64,000 bases of DNA from Paenibacillus soyae (GCF_024623455.1 NZ_JANIPJ010000005.1:62001-126000); one strand, 5' to 3'. Shown: positions 8,898 through 17,145, numbered from the stretch's first letter. Notes: generated by a model from the sequence alone, not told the origin. Translations and numbers: made by a program.

Positions 8898-10562
8898 TCA
8901 TAGATGGGCGTCCGGGTTCAGCAGCTGATAGACCCTGAGGGCGACCTGCAGCGCAAGCCGCTTCTCGGGCTCCATGAAGTCTTTGCCAAGCAGAGTCTCG
9001 ATCTGCTCCAGCCGGTAGTACAGCGATTGCCGCACGATGAACAGCCGCTGCGCCGCGAGCTGCTTGGAGCCGTCGTGGTCGAGGTACACCTTCAAGGTCC
9101 GGAGCAGCTCGCTGCCCCGCGCCTCGTCATGATCGATTAACGGCCCTAAGCTTCCTTGCATGAACGCCCGAAGTGCCTGCTTGTCGGCGATGCGGAACAG
9201 GAGCTGGAACACGCCAAGCTCATCGAAAAATAACAGCTCCGACCGCATCGTCCGCGACAGGGAGATCGCCTGAATCGCCTCCTGGTAGCTGAGGTAGGCG
9301 TTCATATACCCGCGCTGTGCTTGGCCGACGCCGACGACGAGCTTGATGTCCTCCTCGTCCTTCATCCCGCCGAGGGAGCGGAACGCATGGCGAAGCCTAT
9401 CCTTCGCGGGCTTCGTCGGCATGCGGTCGAAGGCGATGACGACGAGGCGGTTATTTTGCAGGGTGATGAGGGGGTGAAAGGCCTGCTGCTCAAAGATCGA
9501 TCTGGCGGCCAGCGACAAATGAAGGCCAAGCGCGTCGTCGCCAAAGTCCGGCGTCGCCGAAGGGAGGCCCTCCGCCTCGCGTTCAATCTCGATCAGGCAC
9601 ACGTAATAGGGAAGCTCGTTGTTCCGTTTGAAATCGGGCCCGATCAGCGCTTTGATCTGCTCTTCGTCGCGGATGCGCAGATGGAGCAGGTCGTCGACCC
9701 ACAGCGTCTGCGAATACAGCTTGCGTTCCTCCATGTACCGCCTGCGGAGCAGGTCCTGCGCGATGGACAAGGAGGCCGAGTCGAGAATGAGATACTCGTA
9801 CTGCTGCGGCTTGCGGTCCAGGATGAGCGCGAGATGCGCCCATGTTTTGCCCATGGCGCCGATGGGCTGAGCGATCATCGTATGGCTGCCTGATTTTATG
9901 TGGTAGGGCAAGGAGGCCGCGACTTGTTTGTCCAGCGGCTTCTCCAGCAGCTGTCCTTGGAGCTGGTTCGCCCAATGGCGGATATGCTCCTCTGAAGGGG
10001 AGTGCGGGATCATTCGCGGCTGTCCGTCCGCCGGCATATAGAGCACCTGCGCCTTGACGCTTCGCTGCAGCAGCTGCAGCACGTTGTTCACGCCCTGGGA
10101 GGTGAGCGTTAAGCGATGGAATTCGCGCGAGATCCGCTCGAGATCCTGCAGGGCATCATGATGGCGGTTGATGATATGGGCATGGATATCCTGCGTAATA
10201 TCGATGAACCGCACCGCCTGCGGGAAAATGATAAGCGGCAGCCCATGCGAGTCCGCCAGCCGGATCCACTCCTCCGGCACCGACTTGACCGAATGGCCGA
10301 TCTCGATGCACAGGCAGGACACGTCGCGGTTGATTAGCTGCTCCATGTACCTCCCGAACAGCTTCGAATCGGTGCCGAACGCCGCGCCGGTCGTCAGGAT
10401 CATTTCCCCGCCTTGCAGCAGCTCCTCGAACTCGATCACTTCTATGATATGGACCCAGCGCACGAGCCGGTTCAGCCCTTGCCGCCCGGCCGCCACGTAA
10501 GCGTGCCGGAACTGGGGACGCTGCAAGATTTGCTCTATGGTGAGCTGGTAATTTTGGTTCAT
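8898..10562 (-). CDS. adeR: PucR-family transcriptional regulator, AdeR-like
   Basis: About 554 residues. An N-terminal PucR domain (IEQILQRPQFRHAYVAAG onward) precedes a GAF-like middle part and a C-terminal PucR-type HTH (DGSKQLAAQRLFIVRQSLYYR, residues ~500-520). Family members sense small metabolites and activate catabolic genes. Its position just upstream of ald on the same strand matches AdeR, the alanine-responsive activator of ald in B. subtilis; that role is inferred from context. The start could be the ATG at 10562 or a GTG at 10571; neither has a strong ribosome binding site. Confidence 0.82.
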   Translation of the reverse strand: MNQNYQLTIEQILQRPQFRHAYVAAGRQGLNRLVRWVHIIEVIEFEELLQGGEMILTTGAAFGTDSKLFGRYMEQLINRDVSCLCIEIGHSVKSVPEEWIRLADSHGLPLIIFPQAVRFIDITQDIHAHIINRHHDALQDLERISREFHRLTLTSQGVNNVLQLLQRSVKAQVLYMPADGQPRMIPHSPSEEHIRHWANQLQGQLLEKPLDKQVAASLPYHIKSGSHTMIAQPIGAMGKTWAHLALILDRKPQQYEYLILDSASLSIAQDLLRRRYMEERKLYSQTLWVDDLLHLRIRDEEQIKALIGPDFKRNNELPYYVCLIEIEREAEGLPSATPDFGDDALGLHLSLAARSIFEQQAFHPLITLQNNRLVVIAFDRMPTKPAKDRLRHAFRSLGGMKDEEDIKLVVGVGQAQRGYMNAYLSYQEAIQAISLSRTMRSELLFFDELGVFQLLFRIADKQALRAFMQGSLGPLIDHDEARGSELLRTLKVYLDHDGSKQLAAQRLFIVRQSLYYRLEQIETLLGKDFMEPEKRLALQVALRVYQLLNPDAHL

Positions 10563-10788
10563 GGGGGTCACTTCGCTTTCTTTGGGAAGTGTTCGGCAGT
10601 ACTCCTTTATTTTAACGGATTGTCAGAACATGAAAAGCAGATATTGATGTATAGGTTCGGCATCTTTGGGGGATGGTGTGAATAGGTTGATTGTAAAATG
10701 GGTTTTAAATTTGTTTTAGATTGTATTTCAAATAGGTTGTAGATTATCTTGCAGTTTGTTACGATGGAGGTGGAAAGAGGTGGTGAAA

Positions 10789-11442
10789 ATGCCAAGAGAA
10801 GAATTACTAGCTTTTAAGTTAACGGTTGCGCCGAAGCTTGACTCCATTATCAATATCCAGGATACGGCTGTGGCGGTAGAAGAGATGAAGAAGCAATTGA
10901 GCTTTGAGGACATGTATCGTTTGCTTCAAGTTACCCATGAATTCACGACGAATATGGCCGCTAACATCTACCCGTTTCAAACTAGTCAACCTGTAGAAGG
11001 AATGGCAGAAGCTCTCATTCAGCTAGAGGAACGGGGCAAAGACTATTCGACCTCCCAACTAGCTGAGTTGTTTAGCGTTTCTCAGACGACGATTAACAAC
11101 TGGATTCAATCGGGGCGACTAGCTTACAAGCGTAAGCATGAGAATGAGCATGCGCAAATTCCGGAAACAACCCGGTGGCGCTCCAGCACGGGCGAGTGGA
11201 GAACGATTAAAGAGGTAGCCGATGCCGTCAACATGCAGACCGACCATTCGGAGCCAAGCATAGAAGAGAGAATAAAAGCGATCGAGACGACCATTGAGGG
11301 CATGCGCAATAGATACGGGGGTACTTACGAAGAGTTGTTCGAGGGCAAGGAAACAACTTCTCTGAAGATGGAGAGAATCAGACAGGCTTGGCAAACGCTG
11401 AATGAAGAATTGGAAGAGTTGAGAAGTGAGCAGCGAGTATAG
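10789..11442 (+). CDS. HTH DNA-binding protein, possible antitoxin
   Basis: 217 residues. A helix-turn-helix (YSTSQLAELFSVSQTTINNW, ~residues 84-103) resembles excisionase/MerR-like winged helices that read one side of a site. The C-terminal third (residues ~160-217) is strongly helical and charged and may dimerise. AGAGGTGG 6 bases before the ATG supports the start. The following gene encodes a small basic/His-rich protein, so the pair could be an antitoxin-toxin module. The stop is TAG at 11440, and the same frame stays open from there through the next gene. Confidence 0.7.
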   Translation: MPREELLAFKLTVAPKLDSIINIQDTAVAVEEMKKQLSFEDMYRLLQVTHEFTTNMAANIYPFQTSQPVEGMAEALIQLEERGKDYSTSQLAELFSVSQTTINNWIQSGRLAYKRKHENEHAQIPETTRWRSSTGEWRTIKEVADAVNMQTDHSEPSIEERIKAIETTIEGMRNRYGGTYEELFEGKETTSLKMERIRQAWQTLNEELEELRSEQRV

Positions 11443-11520
11443 CGTATATGCCGCCCGGAGAATACAACCCCTCTTGCCCACTGTATTCGAATATCCGCCA
11501 CCTATAAGACGATCTATCTC

Positions 11521-11922
11521 ATGCATCATATTGAGGGTTGTACAGAAGATGAATTGAAGAAATTGCAATCACTTAAACGGTTGTCGCAGGAAGAGAGGGA
11601 TGATGTACTAGACGAGTTCGAAGGCCGATATTCGACGTTAACCGTGGAAGAGCATTATCACTGGGAGGATGGGCCTAAGCATGTTAAGCGCTATAATTAC
11701 GATTGGCAGTACTCCCGCAATAAGCAGTGGAAATGGCATAACGAGGAGAAGACGAAGAATAAAGGAATTATCGAGAAGATCGAAGATACGAAACCCCATC
11801 ATCAGCACGATGAGTCACTGCATTATAAAGTGTATCTCCCTAATTACCGCCATCATGATTTGATTGCTGTTCTCGAATCCATCCGCATGGGGTTAAGGAT
11901 TATTCATGAGCATAAGAACTAA
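11521..11922 (+). CDS. Small TumE/DUF6516-like protein, possible toxin
   Basis: 133 residues. The C-terminal half (WHNEEKTKN, then KPHHQHDESLHYKVYLPNYR and HHDLIAVLESIRMGL) has the paired histidines and terminal amphipathic helix that recall TumE/DUF6516 toxins; the match is by eye and tentative. No good ribosome binding site precedes the ATG. The frame is the same as the upstream HTH gene and is open from just after its TAG stop, so translation could begin earlier at a weak codon, or the two could once have been one gene. It ends in a terminator. Confidence 0.5.
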   Translation: MHHIEGCTEDELKKLQSLKRLSQEERDDVLDEFEGRYSTLTVEEHYHWEDGPKHVKRYNYDWQYSRNKQWKWHNEEKTKNKGIIEKIEDTKPHHQHDESLHYKVYLPNYRHHDLIAVLESIRMGLRIIHEHKN

Positions 11923-11927
11923 CGCTG

Positions 11928-11957
11928 AAACCCGGCCAACATTGGTTGGGTTTTTAT
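11928..11957 (+). terminator. Rho-independent terminator
   Basis: Stem AAACCCGGCCAA / TTGGTTGGGTTT with small mismatches and a T5 run, directly after the possible toxin gene. Confidence 0.8.
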
Positions 11958-12006
11958 TATTGTTTCCGTCCCATCAAACTGATCTCCGGTAATGGAAAAA
12001 TCCCCC

Positions 12007-12035
12007 TTGAAGGGCTTGAGGCGTTATTGTATAGT
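12007..12035 (+). promoter_or_regulatory. SigA-type promoter of the DUF5360/TetR pair
   Basis: TTGAAG at 12007-12012 and TATAGT at 12030-12035 with exactly 17 bases between them. The expected start site falls just before the inverted repeat at 12044. Confidence 0.7.
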
Positions 12036-12043
12036 GAAAACGT

Positions 12044-12071
12044 GGAAAACATTTTGTTTTATTTGTTTTCC
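12044..12071. promoter_or_regulatory. Candidate TetR operator
   Basis: Perfect 8-base inverted repeat GGAAAACA / TGTTTTCC separated by 12 bases, immediately downstream of the promoter and 30 bases before the first gene of the pair. Position and symmetry fit an autoregulatory site for the TetR regulator encoded second in the operon. Confidence 0.6.
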
Positions 12072-12100
12072 GACGACAAGTGAAACGAGGGGGTTGAAGC

Positions 12101-12520
12101 ATGTCCAGACGATTAAGGGCATTCATGCTGGCGACGGATATCGGATTTCTTGTGTATTGGATCATCACCGCGCTTCAAGTTCTGCCGAAGGAGCTTCTCT
12201 ACAAGGACTATAATAACGACATCGCCATGGCATGGAATTGGTCATTCGTGCCGCTCGATCTCGTTATATCCGTGACGGGACTGCTGGCTATTTACTATTT
12301 TAAGAGAGATAACCCGCAATGGCTGCCGCTGAGCATCATTTCGTTGACGTTGACGTTCTGTTCGGGGCTTCAGGCGATCTCGTTCTGGGTCATCCGCATG
12401 GATTTCGACTGGATGTGGTGGGCGCCGAATTTGCTGCTTTTGGTTTATCCGTTATTTTTCCTGCCGGGGCTCGTGTGCCGATTTACGCAATCGGCGGCCA
12501 AGATCGGAGGTGCGGCATGA
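12101..12520 (+). CDS. DUF5360 (YvaD-like) membrane protein
   Basis: 139 residues with four transmembrane segments. The start MSRRLRAFMLATDIGFLVYW and the overall pattern match the YvaD/DUF5360 family of bacilli, whose function is unknown. It overlaps the following TetR gene (ATGA), an arrangement seen with yvaD and yvaF in Bacillus, and so is probably the target of that regulator. GAGGGGG 7-8 bases before the ATG supports the start. Confidence 0.8.
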   Translation: MSRRLRAFMLATDIGFLVYWIITALQVLPKELLYKDYNNDIAMAWNWSFVPLDLVISVTGLLAIYYFKRDNPQWLPLSIISLTLTFCSGLQAISFWVIRMDFDWMWWAPNLLLLVYPLFFLPGLVCRFTQSAAKIGGAA

Positions 12521-13077
12521 AGGAGCGAATCGCCCAAGCGGCAGCGGAAGAGATGGCGAGGCGGGGGCTGAAGTTTTCCATCCGAGAGATCGCGGCAAGC
12601 TTAGGGGCCAGCACGAAGACAATCTATCAGCATTTCGAATCCAAGGAGCAGATTCTCGGCTACATCCTCGAGCGAGCCGTGGACGAGATGAGGGAGTCGG
12701 AGCGGAAAATCATGAACGACGGCACCCTCTCGGTACAGCATAAGCTGAGACAGGCATTGCTGGTGCTGCCCAATGCTTTTGTCTTCCACGACATACGCAT
12801 TCTGCATGAGCTGAAGCAGCGCTATCCGGAGCATTGGAGGACCGTCGATGCATACGTCAATCAAAGCTGGGATCAGATTCGGTTGTTGTTCGAAGAAGGA
12901 GCGACCGATGGCGTCATCCGCCAGGTGGATGTGGAGCTCTTCATTCAAGTGTATGTCGGGGCTTTCTACCGGATTATGGAGGACAGCGGCAGCGTATCGC
13001 GGAAAGGGTATTCGTTCGAGCAGGCGCTGGAGGGGATGGTTGATTTGTTGCTGGAGGGGGTTTGGGGGAGGGAATAG
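12517..13077 (+). CDS. TetR-family regulator (YvaF-like)
   Basis: 186 residues. An N-terminal TetR HTH (FSIREIAASLGASTKTIYQHF, residues ~19-39) is followed by a helical ligand domain. The ATG at 12517 has GGAGG 6-7 bases upstream and overlaps the stop of the DUF5360 gene by four bases, so the two are co-translated. It most likely represses its own operon through the inverted repeat at 12044-12071. Its ligand is unknown. Confidence 0.9.
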   Translation: MKERIAQAAAEEMARRGLKFSIREIAASLGASTKTIYQHFESKEQILGYILERAVDEMRESERKIMNDGTLSVQHKLRQALLVLPNAFVFHDIRILHELKQRYPEHWRTVDAYVNQSWDQIRLLFEEGATDGVIRQVDVELFIQVYVGAFYRIMEDSGSVSRKGYSFEQALEGMVDLLLEGVWGRE

Positions 13078-13181
13078 AAGATGCGTTATCGCGGGCCGGG
13101 ATATGAGGATCCGAACGTTCGTTCTTCATTTTACTGGAGGATGATGGTACAATAGCAACAGACAATTGAATCTTGGGTGGG

Positions 13182-13217
13182 CATGGTATCCCTTCTTTGA
13201 AAGGAGGCGATACCATG
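13182..13217 (+). promoter_or_regulatory. Start-codon-occluding hairpin, toxin A
   Basis: Perfect 9-base arms CATGGTATC / GATACCATG enclose the AAGGAGG ribosome binding site, and the 3' arm contains the ATG start. This would block translation of the toxin in the full-length mRNA. Confidence 0.75.
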
Positions 13218-13310
13218 AAAGTAGAAGCAGCAATAACGATCATGCTATTATTCGGATCATTCATTCTTGCGCTACTCACATACATCTCGAATAACTACAA
13301 GAAGAAGTAA
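13215..13310 (+). CDS. Holin-like (type I) toxin peptide, copy A
   Basis: 31 residues, MKVEAAITIM then a hydrophobic stretch of ~20 residues and NNYKKK at the end. Size, single membrane span and basic tail fit the holin-like toxins of bacilli. AAGGAGG lies 7 bases before the ATG but within a hairpin. The protein is identical to that of copy B at 15993 despite several silent base differences, which shows selection on the peptide. Confidence 0.75.
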   Translation: MKVEAAITIMLLFGSFILALLTYISNNYKKK

Positions 13311-13350
13311 GAACCCACCCCAAGGTTGACCGCCAAAGGTGGGTTCTTTT
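13309..13350 (+). terminator. Terminator after toxin A
   Basis: Stem AAGAACCCACC / GGTGGGTTCTT with T4, starting at the toxin stop codon. The 5' leader TTGGGTGGG at 13173-13181 could pair with the left arm instead. Confidence 0.85.
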
Positions 13351-13396
13351 CCCTTTTAGACTCTAGAGGGGATAAGCCCATCCAAGCCAATTGTTC

Positions 13397-13426
13397 AGCC
13401 GAGTGTTCCAGCACTCGGCTTCTTTT
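13397..13426 (+). terminator. Second terminator of element A
   Basis: Stem AGCCGAGTG / CACTCGGCT, loop TTCCAG, then TCTTTT. Conserved in copy B. It suggests that another short RNA ends here, or that it backs up the first terminator. Confidence 0.8.
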
Positions 13427-13523
13427 ATAGGTATGATATCATAATTTGAGAAAGAATTGAACCTATAAACGTGGAACTAGTTATCGTCAAGAACGATGAT
13501 CTCTATCTAAGGTTGTGATCAGC

Positions 13524-15887
13524 ATGGAGGATCTGTACATCAAATACGAAGCGGCTCTTCGCGAAATCGAGCGGTTGAAGGAAGAGAACAGCAAGCTGAA
13601 GAAGCAGCTTGGCTATGAGGAGCCGAAGGGGGAGTCGCCAAGTGGCGTGCATCAGTTGTCCAGCGTGGAAGAGAAGCTGGCGTTGTACCGAAGTCTCTTC
13701 CGTGGCAGAGAGGACGTTTATCCGGTCAGGTGGCACAACAAGCAAGGCAAGTCGGGGTATTCGCCAGCCTGCGGGAATGAATGGACTGCGGTGTGTCAGA
13801 AGCCGAAGGTGAAGTGCTCGGTCTGTATGCATCAACAATACCTTCCCGTCACCGACGATGTATTATCCAGGCACCTAGATGCACGCGAAGACCGGACCAT
13901 AGGCGTGTATCCGATGCTACATGATGAAACATGCTGGTTTCTAGCTATGGATTTCGATAAAAAGAACTGGCAAGAGGATGCCGCCGCGGTCATAGGCGTA
14001 TGCAGGGAAAAAGGAATTCCAGCGGCCTTGGAGCGATCACGTTCGGGGAACGGCGGGCATATTTGGATTTTTTTCGAGGAGGCTATCTCTGCTCAATTAG
14101 CCCGCCGTCTCGGCACGATCATCTTAACCTTGACGATGAAACAAAGATATCAGCTCGGACTCGATTCTTACGATAGGCTGTTCCCGAATCAGGATACGAT
14201 GCCAAAGGGCGGCTTCGGCAATTTGATCGCTTTGCCGTTGCAGGGAGGGCCGCGCAAGCAAGGAAACAGCGTATTCGTCGACGCGAAACTCGCTCCTTAC
14301 GAGGATCAGTGGAGCTTTCTGTCCGGGCTAGGCAAGCTGTCGGAGGATCACGTCGTGCGATTCATCCAACAGAATGCCAGGGAGGATCAGACAGTTTCCA
14401 TTCTTACAGAGGCGACTGACGAAGTTACTGAGCCTTGGGATGTTGACTCGAAACCGCCGGAGCCTGCACTCGTGCAACATTTGCCCTCGGAAATAGAAGT
14501 AGTGCTAGCTGATCGGGTGTACGTGGACAAGAATGGTTTGCCGTCCGCCGCCCTGAATCGTCTTATCCGACTGGCATCCTTTTCGAATCCAGATTTCTTC
14601 AAAACGCAAGCAATGAGGCTGTCCACGTATGGGAAACCCAGGGTGATTTGTTGCGCGGAGGATTTGTCCTCGCACATGGCACTTCCTAGGGGGTGCTTGA
14701 GCGCGGTGGAGGGATTTTTCAAGGAGCATGGGAGTCATGTTCAATTAGAGGATAGAAGAACGCATGGGCAACCGATCGAGGCAGAGTTCACCGGGGAGCT
14801 AACCACACTGCAGGATGCAGCGGCTCGGGCGATTGTCGCTCATGATATCGGGATTTTGTCTGCCGCGACGGGCTTCGGGAAAACCGTGGTAGCGGCCAGC
14901 ATTATCGCAAGACGCAAGGTGAATACCTTAATCATTGTGCATCGGCGCGAGCTTATGGATCAATGGAAGGAACGGCTTGAAGCCTTTCTGGAGTTGCCCC
15001 CTAGCAGCATAGGAGTGGTCGGAGGCGGCAAAGACAAGCGAGGCGGCATCGTAGATATTGCGATTATTCAAAGCTTGAACCACAAAGGCGAAGTGAAGCC
15101 GTTCATCGAGGAATACGGACAAATCATCGTAGATGAATGTCATCATTTGTCCGCATTCAGCTTCGAGCAAGTGCTTATGAAAGCCAAGGCGAAGTACGTG
15201 TTCGGTCTGACAGCGACCCCCAAGCGGCAGGATGGACAGGAAGCGATCGTGTTGATGCAGCTTGGCCCAATTCGAATGAAGGTCGATGCGAAAATGCTGA
15301 CCGGGTCACGCGGCTTTTCATTAACGGTGGTGCCTCGTTATACCTCATTCCGAATGCCGCCGGAGAAGTCGAGTTCCACCATTCAAGAGGTTTACCAGCA
15401 TCTTGTGGAGGACGAGGCGCGTAACACGATGATTTTCGACGATTTGCTCCATTGTCTAGATGAAGGAAGGTCGCCTCTGCTGCTTGTCGAGCGGACATCG
15501 CATGTGGACTATTTCGAGGAGAGACTTCGTTCTTTCGCCAAAAATGTGATTGTCCTCCGTGGAGGAATGGGCAAGAAGCAGCGCGAAGCTGTCCGGGAGA
15601 AGATCGCCAGCATTCCGGACGATGAGGAACGGGTATTCATCGCGACGGGCAAGCTGATCGGCGAAGGCTTCGACGATGCCCGGCTCGACACGCTATTCCT
15701 CGTGCATCCCATTTCCTGGACAGGTACGCTGCAGCAGTACGCCGGACGGCTGCACCGCTCCCATGTGAACAAGAGGGAAGTGAAGATCTACGACTACATC
15801 GATCTGCAGGTGCCGATGTTAATGAGCATGTACAAGAAGCGGGTGAAGGGATACAGGAAGATGGGGTATCGCGGGGCGGAGATCTAA
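13524..15887 (+). CDS. TOTE-type archaeo-eukaryotic primase fused to SF2 helicase
   Basis: 787 residues. Order: a coiled coil (1-30), a four-cysteine zinc-like motif (C near 83, 92, 99 and 102), an AEP primase core with the metal-binding DFD (AMDFDKKNW, ~140-148) and GGHIWIFF (~178-185), then a DEAD/SNF2-like helicase with ATGFGKT (~448), DECHH (~537), TATPKR and a C-terminal half ending QQYAGRLHRS (~738). This architecture is the AEP-helicase core of the TOTE group of predicted conflict systems, thought to act on invading nucleic acid. The ATG is preferred to a GTG at 13515; the ribosome binding site is weak (AAGG). Usual TOTE partners are not obvious beside it; instead toxin elements flank it. 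Confidence 0.85.
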   Translation: MEDLYIKYEAALREIERLKEENSKLKKQLGYEEPKGESPSGVHQLSSVEEKLALYRSLFRGREDVYPVRWHNKQGKSGYSPACGNEWTAVCQKPKVKCSVCMHQQYLPVTDDVLSRHLDAREDRTIGVYPMLHDETCWFLAMDFDKKNWQEDAAAVIGVCREKGIPAALERSRSGNGGHIWIFFEEAISAQLARRLGTIILTLTMKQRYQLGLDSYDRLFPNQDTMPKGGFGNLIALPLQGGPRKQGNSVFVDAKLAPYEDQWSFLSGLGKLSEDHVVRFIQQNAREDQTVSILTEATDEVTEPWDVDSKPPEPALVQHLPSEIEVVLADRVYVDKNGLPSAALNRLIRLASFSNPDFFKTQAMRLSTYGKPRVICCAEDLSSHMALPRGCLSAVEGFFKEHGSHVQLEDRRTHGQPIEAEFTGELTTLQDAAARAIVAHDIGILSAATGFGKTVVAASIIARRKVNTLIIVHRRELMDQWKERLEAFLELPPSSIGVVGGGKDKRGGIVDIAIIQSLNHKGEVKPFIEEYGQIIVDECHHLSAFSFEQVLMKAKAKYVFGLTATPKRQDGQEAIVLMQLGPIRMKVDAKMLTGSRGFSLTVVPRYTSFRMPPEKSSSTIQEVYQHLVEDEARNTMIFDDLLHCLDEGRSPLLLVERTSHVDYFEERLRSFAKNVIVLRGGMGKKQREAVREKIASIPDDEERVFIATGKLIGEGFDDARLDTLFLVHPISWTGTLQQYAGRLHRSHVNKREVKIYDYIDLQVPMLMSMYKKRVKGYRKMGYRGAEI

Positions 15888-15959
15888 TTCGAACATTTGT
15901 TCTTCATCTTGTATGGTGATGATGATACAATAGCAACAGACAATTGAATCTTGGGTGGG

Positions 15960-15995
15960 CATGGTATCCCTTCTTTGAAAGGAGGCGATGCCATG
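15960..15995 (+). promoter_or_regulatory. Start-codon-occluding hairpin, toxin B
   Basis: Arms CATGGTATC / GATGCCATG pair throughout, with one G-U pair where copy A has A-U. The structure is kept despite the change. Confidence 0.7.
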
Positions 15996-16088
15996 AAAGT
16001 AGAAGCGGCAATAACGATCATGTTATTATTCGGATCATTTATTCTTGCGCTACTCACATACATCTCGAATAACTACAAGAAAAAGTAA
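15993..16088 (+). CDS. Holin-like (type I) toxin peptide, copy B
   Basis: 31 residues, identical in sequence to the peptide at 13215-13310, although the genes differ at silent positions. Single membrane segment and basic tail NNYKKK. The ribosome binding site AAGGAGG is again held in a hairpin. It follows the primase-helicase gene by 105 bases on the same strand. Confidence 0.75.
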   Translation: MKVEAAITIMLLFGSFILALLTYISNNYKKK

Positions 16089-16128
16089 GAACCCACCCCA
16101 AGGTTAGCGCCACAGGTGGGTTCTTTTT
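16087..16128 (+). terminator. Terminator after toxin B
   Basis: Stem AAGAACCCACC / GGTGGGTTCTT followed by TTT. Confidence 0.85.
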
Positions 16129-16172
16129 CCTTTAGACTATAGAGGGGATAAACCCATCCAAGCCAATTGTTC

Positions 16173-16203
16173 AGCCGAGTGTTCTCAGCACTCGGCTTCT
16201 TTT
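16173..16203 (+). terminator. Second terminator of element B
   Basis: Stem AGCCGAGTG / CACTCGGCT followed by TCTTTT, as in copy A. Confidence 0.8.
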
Positions 16204-16282
16204 ATAGGTATGATAACATATTTGGAAATAGAAATGAACTTACAATTGCAATATCAAGCTAAAAAAGAAGGAGGCCGCTCCC

Positions 16283-17092
16283 ATGCAAATATACACCTGC
16301 TCGCGCACCTCGCTGAGAAAACAAGCATCCGAGGATGCCTGCACCCTGCGGGAGGAAGCGGGGCTGTACGGCGTGTTCGACGGGGCGACGCCGCTGGTGC
16401 CGTTCCAGGATCAGGATGGAAGGAACGGGGCGCAGCTGGCGTCGGGCACGTTCAAAAGATTCTTCGATACGATGCCGGCTGAGATGCCGCTTCGGGATGC
16501 CGTCTGCGAGGCCAACCGGCAGCTGCAAGAGCTGGTGCTCTCGCATGGCATCGACATGGAAGACAAGACGCAGCTGTGGTCGACATGCGTGGCCGTTGTG
16601 CGGCTGGAGGCGAATCTGCGCGAGATGAGCTTTGTTCATCTGGGCGATTGCATGATTATGCTCGAACGATTGGATGGGACGATCGACGTACTGACAACGG
16701 ATACGGTGGAAGGCATTAGCGAGCGGGCGAAAAAGAAGCGGGACAGAGATCGGGCGAGCGGCATCGAGGTGCCGGATGAGAGCTATTTTGCCCCAGTTGC
16801 CAAGCAGCTCCTCTACAACCGTACCATGGCCAACACGCCGGACGGCTACACGGTCGCCAACGGCACGCCGGACACGGAGGCCTACATCCACGAAGGACAT
16901 GTTTCCCTTGCGGATGCGAGATCGATATTGCTCGTGTCGGACGGGTTGTTTTATCCGGGGCATGAGGTGGAGGAGACGTTCAGGCAAGTAAGCGAGCATG
17001 GGTTGGCGGAGTATGCGCAGCGGCTGGAGGAGTCGGAGCGAGCGGGGCAAACAGCGTCCGACGATAAGACGGGAATTTGGATCCTGCTGTAG
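16283..17092 (+). CDS. PP2C-family serine/threonine phosphatase
   Basis: 269 residues. PPM/PP2C metal-binding motifs are in order: EDA near 17, VFDGAT near 31-36, HLGDC near 119, LVSDG near 223 and DDKT near 262. It should be a cytosolic Mn/Mg-dependent protein phosphatase; no sensor or membrane domain is present and no partner kinase lies nearby, so the substrate is unknown. AAGGAGG 8 bases before the ATG fixes the start. It lies downstream of toxin element B. Confidence 0.85.
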   Translation: MQIYTCSRTSLRKQASEDACTLREEAGLYGVFDGATPLVPFQDQDGRNGAQLASGTFKRFFDTMPAEMPLRDAVCEANRQLQELVLSHGIDMEDKTQLWSTCVAVVRLEANLREMSFVHLGDCMIMLERLDGTIDVLTTDTVEGISERAKKKRDRDRASGIEVPDESYFAPVAKQLLYNRTMANTPDGYTVANGTPDTEAYIHEGHVSLADARSILLVSDGLFYPGHEVEETFRQVSEHGLAEYAQRLEESERAGQTASDDKTGIWILL

Positions 17093-17145
17093 GAAGTGTA
17101 GTACAATGAGATCCATGCAGGATTACATAACGAAGAGGTGCCATC

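Larger units (their letters stand above)
13078..13434 (+). repeat. Direct repeat, copy A: holin-like toxin element
   Basis: About 355 bases repeated at 15858-16213 with some 85-90% identity in the core. Each copy has a TACAAT promoter-like box followed by AGCAACAGACAATTG, a toxin gene, a terminator directly after it and a second terminator ~50 bases on. The upstream end (13078-13100) still matches the last codons of the TOTE gene as found at copy B. Confidence 0.85.
15858..16213 (+). repeat. Direct repeat, copy B: holin-like toxin element
   Basis: Second copy of the element at 13078-13434. It begins inside the last eight codons of the primase-helicase gene and ends just after the second terminator, with the same order of promoter-like box, toxin gene and two terminators. 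Confidence 0.85.
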
